This document shows, in pieces, positions 55,113 to 64,000 of a DNA stretch of 64,000 nt; position 1 is the first letter of the stretch, and every line of letters begins with the position of its first letter. The translations under genes were made by a program, and so were the position numbers. The notes under the pieces were generated by a model that worked only from the letters and a program-made list of their open reading frames with translations, had not been told where the DNA came from and searched no databases. The DNA comes from DATBVX01 sp963696675 (GTDB lineage: Bacteria; Pseudomonadota; Gammaproteobacteria; Steroidobacterales; Steroidobacteraceae), in the NCBI GenBank assembly GCA_963696675.1, contig CAVOLM010000023.1:62001-126000 (forward strand), read 5' to 3'.

Positions 55113-56663
55113 CTACAACGTCGTCTTGCCGTAGCCTTCCGTTTCCGGATGGCCGTGAGCACCCTTGGTCAGCGCGAACTCTTCCTCGGGCGACAGCACC
55201 AGCTTGTGCCGGCCGATCACCGCGAAGTACAGGATGAAGGCGAGATACCAGATCAACGCCCCGAAGACGCCTTTCTGATAGACGGGATCCTTCAACTGGT
55301 AGTAGAGCGTCACGAGGGCAATGACGATCGTGACTGCGGCGCCGAGGTTCCCGAGCGGGCTGCGATACGGACGCGCAATGTTCGGCATCCGCACGCGCAG
55401 CAGGATGAATGAGAGTCCCTGCATGGCGTAGGAGATCATGGCGCCGAACACAGCCATGTTGAGCAAGGTGCCGCCGATGAACGCGCCGCCCTTCTCCGCG
55501 CCAGCTACGAACCACACCACCAGCATCACCGCAAAGCCGAGCACAGTTCCGGCAACCAGCGCGCGATTGGGGGTCCTGTGCGCGCCGTGCGTCACAGAGA
55601 GGACCTGTGGGAAATACCCGGCACGCGACAGTGAGTAGATCTGACGCCCGTACGCGAAGATGATGGTGTGGAAGCTCGCGATCAGCCCGATGACGGCGAG
55701 CAGCGCCAATACCTTGGCGATGCTGCCGCCAATGGTGACCCGGAAGCCGTCGAGCAGCGGCTCGGCGGAAGCACCGAGCGTGAACGCACCATGCATCTTG
55801 CCTTCTTCGAGACTGCCGACGCCCGAGTTCAGGAACATCGTGAGGAACGCCGACAGCACTAGCGTCGACATGCCGAGGATCAGTCCCTTTGGCATGTGGT
55901 GGTGGGGGTCGTGGGTCTCCTCCGCCGCGAGCGGCAGCTGCTCGATGGCGAGGAACAGCCATACTGCGAACGGCAGAGCCGCAAACGCCCCACTCCAGCC
56001 GAATGGCAGGAACGGTCCGTGGCCGTCCGGCAGTTCAACGGCCTTGCCGTCGGGTCCTAGACCGATGTTGAGCGCCCAGTGCTGGAAGTCGAAGTAGGGA
56101 ATGGCGCTGATCCAGTACACCACCAGCACGGCGAGCGCGCCGAGCGTAACGACCACCGAGACCTTGAAGGACAGCTCCACGCCGCGCAGGTTGAGAAATA
56201 GAAACACGAGGTAGCTGCCCAGCCACCACAGCGGCTGGTATTGCGGGCCAGTCTCGAAGATCGCGGTCAGGTAAGAGCCGATGAAGAACACGATCACGGC
56301 TGGCGTCAGCACGTACTCGATGTTCTCGGCGAGGCCCGCGATGAACCCACCCCAGGGTCCCATCGCGCTGCGGGCGAAGGAATAGGCCGCTCCAGTGTGC
56401 GGCAGTGCCGGGGACATCTCGGCGATTGAATAGATCAGTCCCCAGTACATGATCATGATCAGCACGCCGGCAACGAACATGCCGCCGAAGCCGCCGGGGC
56501 CGATGCCGAAATTCCATCCTGAGTAGTGCCCCGAGATGACCGCACCCACCCCGAGCGCCCACAGGGACCAGATCCGTGCATAGCGTCTGAGTCCGCGCTG
56601 GGCAAAATAGTCTTGACCGGCCTGCGCGTACGTGACGCTGCCGACCTGTTTCTTATCAGACAT
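55113..56663 (-). CDS. ethanolamine permease-like APC transporter
   Basis: 516-residue amino acid-polyamine-organocation carrier with about twelve helices. WSLWALGVGAVISGHYSGWNF at the start and SFARSAMGPWGGFIAGLAENIEYV match the ethanolamine permease subfamily (eat). The start ATG has an AAGGGGG site close upstream. It is the first gene of the cluster that continues with the ligase and dehydrogenases. Specificity for ethanolamine is by similarity only. Confidence 0.87.
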   Translation of the reverse strand: MSDKKQVGSVTYAQAGQDYFAQRGLRRYARIWSLWALGVGAVISGHYSGWNFGIGPGGFGGMFVAGVLIMIMYWGLIYSIAEMSPALPHTGAAYSFARSAMGPWGGFIAGLAENIEYVLTPAVIVFFIGSYLTAIFETGPQYQPLWWLGSYLVFLFLNLRGVELSFKVSVVVTLGALAVLVVYWISAIPYFDFQHWALNIGLGPDGKAVELPDGHGPFLPFGWSGAFAALPFAVWLFLAIEQLPLAAEETHDPHHHMPKGLILGMSTLVLSAFLTMFLNSGVGSLEEGKMHGAFTLGASAEPLLDGFRVTIGGSIAKVLALLAVIGLIASFHTIIFAYGRQIYSLSRAGYFPQVLSVTHGAHRTPNRALVAGTVLGFAVMLVVWFVAGAEKGGAFIGGTLLNMAVFGAMISYAMQGLSFILLRVRMPNIARPYRSPLGNLGAAVTIVIALVTLYYQLKDPVYQKGVFGALIWYLAFILYFAVIGRHKLVLSPEEEFALTKGAHGHPETEGYGKTTL

Positions 56664-56805
56664 GCAAACCCCCTTGAGTCTTTTTCTGCCGCTTCACTCG
56701 ATCGATCGACCGGAAAGGCACTTCTTGTTCTTATCGCGCGGCGCAGTATAGCCACGCCCCGCTTCGCGGCGCCAAAACAGTGGATTTTGCAGTGCCAAAA
56801 AGGCG

Positions 56806-58290
56806 TCAGCGAGTGACGGCAGCGGTTCTCACCCCGGGCCGCAGCTTACGAAAAGGTAGCTGCCCAGGGTCAGCCGGGCTCGGCCCCGGCGCCAGGACGA
56901 TGAGGATCTCGCTCGCCAGCGGACCGAAGTCGGCGCGGAAGTGCACCGAGCTCTTCAACACCAGTACGCGCTGTTTCGCCGGCTCGATACCGAGGTGTCG
57001 CAACATCGCCTGGTCCGCGGCCTGTTGCTTGCGACTGGCCACAGCAATCTGTACGCCGCCGACGCGCAGCAGGGCCATTGGGCCGAGATCCATGTGCGCA
57101 CCCAGATAGAAGGGGCCGGTTCCGACCAAGCGACCGTCGCCCAACGCTTCGACGAGGAATTCGCCCACGATTGCACTCTCACCCGCAAAGCCCGACTTCG
57201 CACCTACGGAGCCCTGAATGCGGGTCCCGACGCCTGCCGCGTGAGCCATGCGAGCGGCGTCCGGATCACAGATCAGTCCAGCAACGACGCCCTCAACTTC
57301 GGCATTGATCAGCGCCTTGATGAGACTCGTGCTGTCGCCGTTCCCACCGGCGCCGGGATTGTCCTGGGTATCGACGAGAATCACCGGACCGGCGCCGGGA
57401 GACCTCGGCTCCTGCACCCGGCAGACCGCAGCATCGATCGTCCAGAACCTGCCGCCGAGATCGCCTTGCGCTGCGGCGACCTCAGCGGCGAGTGCCTCGA
57501 CTGCGTTACGCACGGCGAACTCTTGAGTGCCATAACCGAACACGCACGGCCCGCAATCGCGCACGTCTGCCAGCGGAAATCCCGGCGTGTAGTGCAATGC
57601 GTGCACAGGCTCCCGTTGCAGTTCAGCCGCGCGTGCCATCAGGCCGCGACCGGGCTCGATGAGCGTGCACTGGGCAGTGAGCGGAATCAGGAAGTCGAGA
57701 TGCCTGAGCGCGCGCTTCAACGGGGCGCGTCCGACGAGCTTCGGCACGAGTTGTGCGGCACGCGCGCCGGTCTGCGCCATGTCGGTATGGGGATAGTTGC
57801 GATAGGCAACCAGCGCCGAGGCCTGCTCGAGCATCGCTTGCGACACGTTCGCGTGCAGATCGAGACTCGCAACTACCGGTACGGCGGCACCCACGCGCTC
57901 ACGCACGCGCGCCAGCAGTTCCCCGTCGGCATCGTCCAGGTGCTCGGCGACCATCGCACCGTGCAGGTCGAGGTAGACAGCATCGACCGGCAACGCGGCA
58001 GCGAGGTCTTCGAGCAGGATGAAAGCGATGCGCTCGAATGCATCCCGGGTTACCGGGCCCGAGGGTTGCGCCGAACACCACAGCAGCGGCTTGAGCGTAT
58101 GACCGTCGGCTCGCGCCTGATCTACGAAGCCGGCGATCGGCAGATTGATGCCCTTCACGGCCTCGATGAGCGCAGCACCACGACACAGTCCAGGCCATGC
58201 GTCGGCATGAACGAAGTCATCAAACGTCGCGCGGGTGGCCGCGAACGTATTGGTCTCGTGCTGGACGCCACCGATGGCGATACGGCTCAT
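56806..58290 (-). CDS. M81 family metallopeptidase (MlrC-like)
   Basis: 494 residues. The start IAIGGVQHETNTFA, the metal-ligand motifs YLDLHGAMV and ASLDLHANVS, and VDTQDNPGAGGNGDSTSL are hallmarks of the MlrC/M81 family, first known from microcystin breakdown. Most members have unknown peptide or amide substrates. It follows the permease on the same strand at a gap of 142 bases and could hydrolyse a gamma-glutamyl product, but that is speculation. Confidence 0.88.
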   Translation of the reverse strand: MSRIAIGGVQHETNTFAATRATFDDFVHADAWPGLCRGAALIEAVKGINLPIAGFVDQARADGHTLKPLLWCSAQPSGPVTRDAFERIAFILLEDLAAALPVDAVYLDLHGAMVAEHLDDADGELLARVRERVGAAVPVVASLDLHANVSQAMLEQASALVAYRNYPHTDMAQTGARAAQLVPKLVGRAPLKRALRHLDFLIPLTAQCTLIEPGRGLMARAAELQREPVHALHYTPGFPLADVRDCGPCVFGYGTQEFAVRNAVEALAAEVAAAQGDLGGRFWTIDAAVCRVQEPRSPGAGPVILVDTQDNPGAGGNGDSTSLIKALINAEVEGVVAGLICDPDAARMAHAAGVGTRIQGSVGAKSGFAGESAIVGEFLVEALGDGRLVGTGPFYLGAHMDLGPMALLRVGGVQIAVASRKQQAADQAMLRHLGIEPAKQRVLVLKSSVHFRADFGPLASEILIVLAPGPSPADPGQLPFRKLRPGVRTAAVTR

Positions 58291-58305
58291 GGGGAAGGCT
58301 GTGAG

Positions 58306-59523
58306 TCAGCTCCTGAGGCCGGTCGCGCGAATGATGGACTCCTCGCCGAACTTCTCGTGGATGCGATCGAGCGCGCTTCCCAGCGCATCGGTACCGGGCG
58401 AGCGGCCAGTGGCAAACAGGTCGAGCTGCTGGGCCGGGCTCAGCGCCGCGACGCCGACACCTAGCAGTCGAACCGCGGCGCGTGGCTGCGTCTGCAACCA
58501 ACTGCCCAGCAGGCGACCTGCGATCCAGACGATGAGGCGGCTGTCCTGCGTGGGCGGTGAAAATGTCTGTTGGCGCGTGTACGTAGTGAAGTCGCGGCGC
58601 CGGATCTTCACGTACACCTGGCCGGCCATGAGCTGGCGCGCGCGCATGCGCTCACACGTGCGGTCGGCGAGGCTCGCCAGCTCGGCGTAGAGCTCATCGT
58701 GCTTACGGATGTCGTGCTCGAAGGTCTCCTCGGCGCTGATCGATTTTTCCTCCCAGTCGGACACTACAGGCCGCTCATCGATGCCTGAAGCGCGCTCGCG
58801 CATGCGCTGCGTGAAGCGTCCGAACAGTGGCCACAACACCGAGTCAGGCGCGAGGCGCAGCTGCCCGAGCGTGTGGATGCCATGGCCCTCGAGCCTTGCG
58901 GCAGTTTTCTTGCCAACTCCGCTCAGGCGTCGGATCGGCAGAGGATCGAGCACCGTTGCGACCTCATCGGGGCGGATCCAGAGGAAGCCGTCGGGCTTGC
59001 CAAGATCGGAGGCGATCTTGGCGAGCAGCTTGTTGCTGGCGAGACCGACCGAGGCGGTGAGGCCGGTCGTTTCACGGATCCGGCGCTTGATCTCGTGTGC
59101 GATGTCGGACGCCGCGCCGAACAGCTTCACGCTCGCCGTGAGATCGAGGAATGCCTCATCCAGCGACAGACCCTCGACCTGCGGTGTGAACTGGTGAAAC
59201 ACCGCGAAGACCTGCTTCGAAGCTTCCTTGTAGCGGCGCATGCGCGGCGGAATGCAGATGGCGTGCGGACAACGGCGCAGCGCTTCGCTCATGGGCATCG
59301 CCGAATGCACGCCGAAACGGCGCACTTCATAGCTCGCCGCAGCCACGACGCCGCGACCACCGGTGCCGCCTACGATGACGGGCTTGCCTTTGAGATCAGG
59401 CTGATCGTGCTGCTCGACCGACGCATAGAACGCGTCCATGTCGACGTGCAGGATGGCGCGGTTGTGCTCCACGCGGGCCGGGTGTTGCGAGCCGCGTGAG
59501 CCGCGACCCGCAGCGCCTGTCAC
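58306..59523 (-). CDS. dinB: DNA polymerase IV
   Basis: Y-family translesion polymerase, 405 residues from GTG 59523. Active-site motifs are HVDMDAFYASVE and VEGLSLDEAFLDLT, with the helix-hairpin-helix GVGKKTAARL. A beta-clamp-binding peptide AQQLDLF is near the C-terminus. The start overlaps the DUF4399 gene stop (GTGA); an in-frame GTG about 18 codons downstream would give a more usual N-terminus. No LexA box was seen. Confidence 0.93.
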   Translation of the reverse strand: MTGAAGRGSRGSQHPARVEHNRAILHVDMDAFYASVEQHDQPDLKGKPVIVGGTGGRGVVAAASYEVRRFGVHSAMPMSEALRRCPHAICIPPRMRRYKEASKQVFAVFHQFTPQVEGLSLDEAFLDLTASVKLFGAASDIAHEIKRRIRETTGLTASVGLASNKLLAKIASDLGKPDGFLWIRPDEVATVLDPLPIRRLSGVGKKTAARLEGHGIHTLGQLRLAPDSVLWPLFGRFTQRMRERASGIDERPVVSDWEEKSISAEETFEHDIRKHDELYAELASLADRTCERMRARQLMAGQVYVKIRRRDFTTYTRQQTFSPPTQDSRLIVWIAGRLLGSWLQTQPRAAVRLLGVGVAALSPAQQLDLFATGRSPGTDALGSALDRIHEKFGEESIIRATGLRS

Positions 59524-59942
59524 TCCTTCACTGTGATCGTGATCTTCTTCGACATCACCGGCGGATCGTGCGGGATGTGCAACTGGTCGCCGAGAACCAG
59601 TTGCAGCGTGTGTTTGCCCGGCGTGAGCTTGAGCTCGGTTTCGGTCTGCCCCTTGCCGAAGTGCAGGCTGTGCGCGTCATTGGGCAACGGCTGGCCGAGA
59701 TCGGCGGGCGGATCGACATCGACCAGCAGGTGATGGTGTCCAGTGTTGTCGAACGCGACTCCCGCGGGCGCAATGCCCATGCCCTTGAGACCAAAGCGCA
59801 CGGTGACCGGGCTCGTCACTACCGCACCGTCCTTCGGGCTGATGATGTAGACCTCCGCTCCCTGCGGTGACGGCGTTCGGTCGGCGGCCAGCGCGCAGTC
59901 GAGGATCAGCAGGGTGAGTATTGCAGCGAGCAGATTGCGCAT
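59520..59942 (-). CDS. DUF4399 domain protein, secreted
   Basis: 140 residues from ATG 59942 with a signal peptide (RNLLAAILTLLILDCALA). The mature part has AEVYIISPKDGAVVTSPVTVRFGLKGMG and HHHLLVD, the DUF4399 pattern. Function is unknown; the conserved His run suggests metal binding. The stop overlaps the dinB start by four bases. Confidence 0.85.
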   Translation of the reverse strand: MRNLLAAILTLLILDCALAADRTPSPQGAEVYIISPKDGAVVTSPVTVRFGLKGMGIAPAGVAFDNTGHHHLLVDVDPPADLGQPLPNDAHSLHFGKGQTETELKLTPGKHTLQLVLGDQLHIPHDPPVMSKKITITVKE

Positions 59943-60002
59943 GAGAGGTCTCCGCGAGGCAGGCCAGACAGGGTAGGAGTCCGGTAGCACCAAATCAACC
60001 AG

Positions 60003-60932
60003 TCAGACGGTGAAGGCCGTGTAGGCGGCCATGCCGATCCAGGTGATCAGCAGGCACACACCGTACGAGCTGAGCACCACGAGGTACTTGAGAGTCGTCA
60101 TCGTGCGCGACTGGTGGTAAACGGCACGCATCGCCTTGAAGAGATAGACGAAGAGGTACACGTAGGTCGCGAACGTCAGCAGCCCGGGAATGAATGGCAC
60201 GTGCATCCATTTGAGGAGCGCCGTCGACGTGATCTGCAGGGTGAGCAGCAGGAACGCGAACGCATGGTAGTGCACGTAGAACACCAGGTGCTCGACGTAG
60301 CCACGCCTGCGAAATGCGTACAGCACCAGGTTCACGAGGGCGATCAGCGGCAGGAAGATGAACATCATCTTCGGGAGGTTGTTGCGCAGCGCACGCCCGA
60401 ACTCGCGGGCGCTCACCGTCTTGAGACGCTCGCACGCCTGCACCAGGCGCGGTTTCAGCCAATCGGAGCGACTCCCGAAGATGTCGATGTTCAAGTCCGA
60501 GCAGTCCTTGCCCTTGAAGAGCGTGTCCGTATCCTGGTCTTGCGCGGAAGACCGGCTGGGCCCGTCGATCACCAGATCGTTCGGCCCGCCTACGGAGAGG
60601 AGCAGAAAGAAAACTAGGCTGAGGACCAGGTACAGCCGAAACGGCGGCAGGTAGAACGTGCGCCGGCCCGCGATGAACTCGTTGGTCAGTTTGCCGGGCT
60701 TGAGGAGCAGCGCGATCAATGTGCGCCAGACGCGCGAGTCGAGATTCGCCAGGTCGTTAATGACATCGTGGCTCAGGGCTCCGATCGTCAGGCGCCGAAG
60801 CTGCATGCGCTGACCGCACTTGGAGCAGTACTCGCCGCTCAGTACGGCGCCACAGTTCAGGCAGCGCGCCTCGGGCACGCTGCGCGGTGGAGGCAGTTCG
60901 GGAGCCGGGCTTGCCGAGTCTGGTGCGCCCAA
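60003..60932 (-). CDS. DUF3667 zinc-ribbon membrane protein
   Basis: About 309 residues. A four-cysteine ribbon (CLNCGAVLSGEYCSKCG) near the N-terminus is followed by LANLDSRVWRTLIALLLKPGKLTNEFIAGRR, the DUF3667 signature, and five or so membrane helices. The start is uncertain: TTG 60932 lies just after the fadE stop, while the open frame reaches into fadE. Function unknown. Confidence 0.8.
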   Translation of the reverse strand: MGAPDSASPAPELPPPRSVPEARCLNCGAVLSGEYCSKCGQRMQLRRLTIGALSHDVINDLANLDSRVWRTLIALLLKPGKLTNEFIAGRRTFYLPPFRLYLVLSLVFFLLLSVGGPNDLVIDGPSRSSAQDQDTDTLFKGKDCSDLNIDIFGSRSDWLKPRLVQACERLKTVSAREFGRALRNNLPKMMFIFLPLIALVNLVLYAFRRRGYVEHLVFYVHYHAFAFLLLTLQITSTALLKWMHVPFIPGLLTFATYVYLFVYLFKAMRAVYHQSRTMTTLKYLVVLSSYGVCLLITWIGMAAYTAFTV

Positions 60933-60936
60933 GCGG

Positions 60937-63421
60937 CTAGGCGACCTGCGCGCTACCCAACGGTTTCTGCACCGACGCGGGCGCAGGCTGAGCCGACACA
61001 CCCAGCTCGTGGGGTGCGAAGTCATCGACGTTGATCAGGTCCATCACCTTGCGGTCGTACTCACGCAGCATCGCGGCTTCGGTTTCAGTGATGAGCCCGA
61101 GCGCGAGCGATTGCGTGATCTGCCCCGGCAGGTCGAGTGCCGTGACCTTGCCGGTCTTCTGCCCTTCGACGCGGATGCGCTTCTCGATCGGTTCAGCCGT
61201 GAGCGAGAGCGTGAGCGCTTCCTGCAGCAGGCCCAGCGGGTTGCCCGGCTCCACCGTCTTGTATATGCCCCGGCATAGGCGGTCCCGCGCATCGGTTGGA
61301 TTCATGATGAGGTCGCAAATGCTGCGGCCCAGCCGGTCGCTGGGGGCGAAGTAGGTCTGGCCGCGCGGAAAGATGAAGAAGCGCATGAAGCCTGCCAGGA
61401 AGCGGTTCGGGAAGTTGCGCAGAAACGCATGCAACTGTTCCTGGGCGTGAAACAGCAGATGGCGACAGCCCCACTCGACGATTGGCAACTCGTCCTGGGG
61501 GCTGCCCTGGTTCTCGTGATGCTTGAGCACCATCGAGGCGAGGTACATGCAGCTCAGCACATCGCCGAGGCGTGCCGACAGGTTCTCCTTCTTCTTCAGG
61601 TAGCCGCCGAGCGCCAGCATCGCGACATCCACCGCGAAAGCGAACGAGGCGCTGAAGCGATTGACGTGCTGGAAGTAGCGTGACGTTGCGCCGGTATCGG
61701 GCACGCGCGTGAAGCGTGCGAGCGTCAGCGCCATCACGAGCGAACGCACCGCATTGCTGATGGTGAAGCCGATGTGACCGAACAGGGCCTTGTCGAACTC
61801 GCTCACACCACGCTCGCGATTGCCGTCACGCGCAGCGTTCATTTCCCGCAGCACGAACGGATGGCAGCGAATCGCCCCTGGCCGAAGATGATGAGATTGC
61901 GCGTCAGCAGGTTCGCGCCCTCGACCGTGATCGCGACCGGGACCACCTGGTAGCCGCGGCCGAGATAGTTTTTCGGTCCGAGTTGAATGCCCTTGCCGCC
62001 ATGCACGTCCATCGCGTCGTTGGCGACCACGCGGCCCATCTCGGTGAGGTGATACTTGAGCATCGCGGAGGGCACGGATGGCTTCTCGCCACCGTCGATC
62101 GCGCCGGCAGTCACGGAGCGCGCGGCATCCATGATGTAGGTGAGGCCGGCCATGCGTGCCAGCACTGCCTGCACGCCCTCGAAGCGTCCTACGGGCATGT
62201 TGAACTGGCGGCGGATTCGCGTGTAGGCACCGGACGCGTAGGTCGCCGCCTTGGCACCTCCGGTGGCGTTCGACGGCAGCGAGATGCAGCGGCCGACCGA
62301 CAGTTGTTCGACCAGCATGCGCCAGCCCTGGCCGGCGGTCTTCACGCCGCCGATGATGCAATCGAGCGGCACGAACACGTCACGACCCGAAACCGGTCCA
62401 TTCTGGAACGGCACGTTGAGCGGGAAGTGACGCCGCCCAACTGTCACGCCGGGCGTGCCGCGTGGAATCAGCGCGCAGGTAATCCCGTGATCGACCTTGT
62501 CGCCGAGCAGCTTGTCCGGATCGAAGAGCCGAAATGCCAGGCCGATGACGGTCGCGATCGGGGCGAGCGTGATGTAGCGCTTGGAGAAGTTGAGCTTCAG
62601 GCCCACGATCTCGCGGCCCTGCCACATTCCCTTGCAAACGACGCCGGTGTCGGGAAGGGCAGCGGCATCCGAGCCGGCGCGCGGCCCGGTGAGCGCAAAG
62701 CAGGGGATTTCCTCGCCGCGCGCGAGACGCGGCAGGTAGTGGTTCTTCTGCTCTTCGGTTCCATAGTGCAGCAGCAGTTCGGCGGGGCCGAGCGAGTTCG
62801 GCACCGCGATGGTCGAGGAAGCCGTGGCGCTGCGGCTCGCGACCTTGATGAGCACGCAGGAGTGCGCGTACGCGGAGAATTGCAGGCCGCCATATTTCTT
62901 CGGAATGATCATCGCGAAGAAACCCTTCGACTTGATGAACTCCCACACGTGCGGCGGCATGTCGCCGAGGCGGTGGGTGATGTCGAAGTCATCGAGCATG
63001 CGGCACAGCTCTTCGCACGGGCCGTCGAGGAAGGCCTGCTCTTCGGCGGAGAGTCGCGCAGCGGGGCACGACATGAGTTGATCCCAGGCCGGCGCACCGG
63101 TGAAGAGTTGTCCATCCCACCAGACGGTGCCGGCCTCGAGCGCTTCCTTCTCGGTGGTCGACATGGAGGGCAGCAGGCGCCGGTAGGTCCGCAGGAACGG
63201 CCGGGTGATGAACGTCTGGCGCAGCGCGTTGATGTTCAGCAGCCAGAGCGCGACGAGCGGCAACCAGCCCACGACCTTCCAGCCGGGACTGCCGGTCCCA
63301 GCAACGTGTAGGCGAGCGCCAGAACGGTGAAGGTGATCGAGGCCTGCAGCAGGCTGAAGCGACGATAGGCAACGAACAGGATGACGCCGACGAGCAGAAG
63401 GAACCAGAGCAGACTCAACAT
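60937..63421 (-). CDS. fadE: acyl-CoA dehydrogenase FadE (frame breaks at 61876 and 63298)
   Basis: Large inner-membrane acyl-CoA dehydrogenase of beta-oxidation, about 828 residues after repair (E. coli FadE has 814). Two N-terminal membrane helices (LLWFLLLVGVILFVAYRRF), then the dehydrogenase domain (GLQFSAYAHSCVL; ALTGPRAGSDAAA; DVHGGKGIQLGPKNYLGRGY) and the FadE-specific C-terminal domain. A G is missing in the C-run (plus strand) at 61875-61878, breaking FGQG-AIRCHPFVLREMN, and another near 63297-63299, breaking LLG-TGSPGWKVVGWLP. Start ATG 63421. Confidence 0.92.
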
Positions 63422-63570
63422 GGCGGGGTCCTTGCGGGTTCAGGGCCGCCGCGGTCCGTACTGCCGCGGCCTTTTGCCAGCACTATAGCGGCGAGGCCAG
63501 TGGGAGACCAGCCGCCGCCGATGCGTCGTAACCCCGTGATTGTCAGGTGATTCGGCAGCTGATCGGTGGC
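63422..63570. other. intergenic region between mdh and fadE
   Basis: A 149-base gap between two minus-strand genes. It contains short GC-rich complementary stretches (GGGCCGCCGCGG ... CCGCGGCC near 63443-63473) that could form a terminator hairpin for mdh, followed on the minus strand by no clear T-run. Confidence 0.35.
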
Positions 63571-64000
63571 TCAGATCAGCTCCTTCACGCCGTCGCGTTC
63601 CTCGCGCAGTTCCCGCTCGGTGGCCTGCATGCGCTCGCGACTGAAGTCGTCGATCTCCAGTCCCTTCACGATCTGGTATTCGCCGTCGCGGCAGGTGACC
63701 GGGTAGGAATAGATGATGCCCTCGTTGATGCCGTAGCTGCCGTCGGCGGGCACGCCCATGCTGACCCAGTCTCCTTCGGCGGTACCTCGCACCCAGTCGC
63801 GCACGTGATCGATCGCGGCCGAGGCGGCCGAGGCGGCGGAGGAAGGCGCCGCGCGCCTTGATGACCGCCGCGCCGCGCTGCTGCACGATCGGGATGAAGT
63901 CTCGGTGATCCATTTCTCGTCGACGAGCGAGCGTCGCCGCTTTGCCGTCGACGGTCGCATGGTTGAGATCCGGATACTGCGTCGAGGAGTGATTGCCCCA
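63571..64000 (-). CDS. mdh: malate dehydrogenase, C-terminal part, 5' end outside window
   Basis: TCA-cycle dehydrogenase of the 325-residue NAD type. The visible part begins with WGNHSSTQYPDLNHATVDG, passes through KWITETFIPIVQQRGAAVI and ends SMGVPADGSYGINEGIIYSYP ... ERDGVKELI. The catalytic WGNHS histidine region is at the window edge. Small indels near 63935, 63898 and 63844 shift the frame and shift it back. Together with gltA it puts two TCA genes at opposite ends of the window. Confidence 0.88.
   Translation of the reverse strand, partial: GAITPRRSIRISTMRPSTAKRRRSLVDEKWITETSSRSCSSAARRSSRRAAPSSAASAASAAIDHVRDWVRGTAEGDWVSMGVPADGSYGINEGIIYSYPVTCRDGEYQIVKGLEIDDFSRERMQATERELREERDGVKELI

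Noticed and set aside
53556..55412. 618-residue plus-strand frame over the ligase and permease
   Set aside because: Shadow of two conserved minus-strand genes; length comes from high GC.
56664..56805. TTGGCAC element upstream of the permease as a sigma-54 promoter
   Set aside because: The -24 half fits, but the base pair at -12 reads TC instead of GC and no TTGC block follows, so the match is incomplete.
61983..63311. 442-residue plus-strand frame across fadE
   Set aside because: Antisense to FadE with arginine/histidine/alanine-rich composition and no recognisable motif.

Overview
The window is GC-rich, gene-dense DNA from a gammaproteobacterium outside the Enterobacterales. The clearest marker is the block mrcA (divergent) / pilMNOPQ-aroK-aroB-dgt-pyrF, an order known from pseudomonads and xanthomonad/nevskial relatives. 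FadE, NhaB, ExeA/ExeB (GspA/GspB) and a GlyGly-CTERM protein fit the same group. I cannot name a genus. Nothing resembles a phage, plasmid, CRISPR array or integrated island, and I saw no tRNA or rRNA gene.

Layout. 1-1.5 kb: citrate synthase, ending at a 41-bp near-perfect palindrome. 1.5-4.7 kb (minus): an unassigned nucleotidyltransferase-like protein and penicillin-binding protein 1A. 5.1-13.8 kb (plus): type IV pilus assembly genes, then shikimate and nucleotide genes, most overlapping by 1-4 bases. 13.8-16.8 kb: the three-gene AmmeMemoRadiSam set, with an NlpC/P60 lipoprotein coupled to the radical SAM gene. 16.8-21.2 kb: an orphan isoquinoline-oxidoreductase-type iron-sulfur subunit, a GFA protein, and a TetR-controlled group with three palindromic operator candidates. 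21.3-25.3 kb: DedA, NhaB and MATE membrane proteins. 25.4-32.1 kb: an S9 oligopeptidase, a GlyGly-CTERM surface protein, a Tat-signal aldo/keto reductase and an ATP/ADP-translocase-like carrier. 32.5-38.9 kb: a LytS/LytTR two-component pair coupled to a Tat-exported molybdopterin subunit, then an unusual receiver-TM-TPR-TonB fusion. 39-44.5 kb: small envelope and hypothetical genes, then a 152-bp inverted-repeat element in front of dodecin. 44.7-51 kb (minus): a transsulfuration enzyme, PhzF, a FakA-FakB-like fusion, GspB and GspA. 51-56.7 kb (minus): an amine-use cluster (ethanolamine-type permease, glutamine-synthetase-like ligase, aldehyde and Fe-alcohol dehydrogenases). 56.8-64 kb (minus): an M81 peptidase, DNA polymerase IV, DUF4399 and DUF3667 proteins, FadE and the C-terminus of malate dehydrogenase.

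Working together. The envelope theme is strong: pilus secretin and alignment proteins, GspA/GspB, PBP1A, an NlpC/P60 hydrolase, a TonB-like protein and several lipoproteins. The 51-56.7 kb cluster reads as one pathway for glutamylating and then oxidising an amino alcohol, most simply ethanolamine.

Data caution. About twenty conserved genes are broken by one-base insertions or deletions, mostly in short C or G runs, while their protein similarity continues in another frame. I read these as consensus errors in an assembly rather than gene decay. nhaB and the TonB fusion are worst hit. Coordinates below span the intact gene across such breaks.
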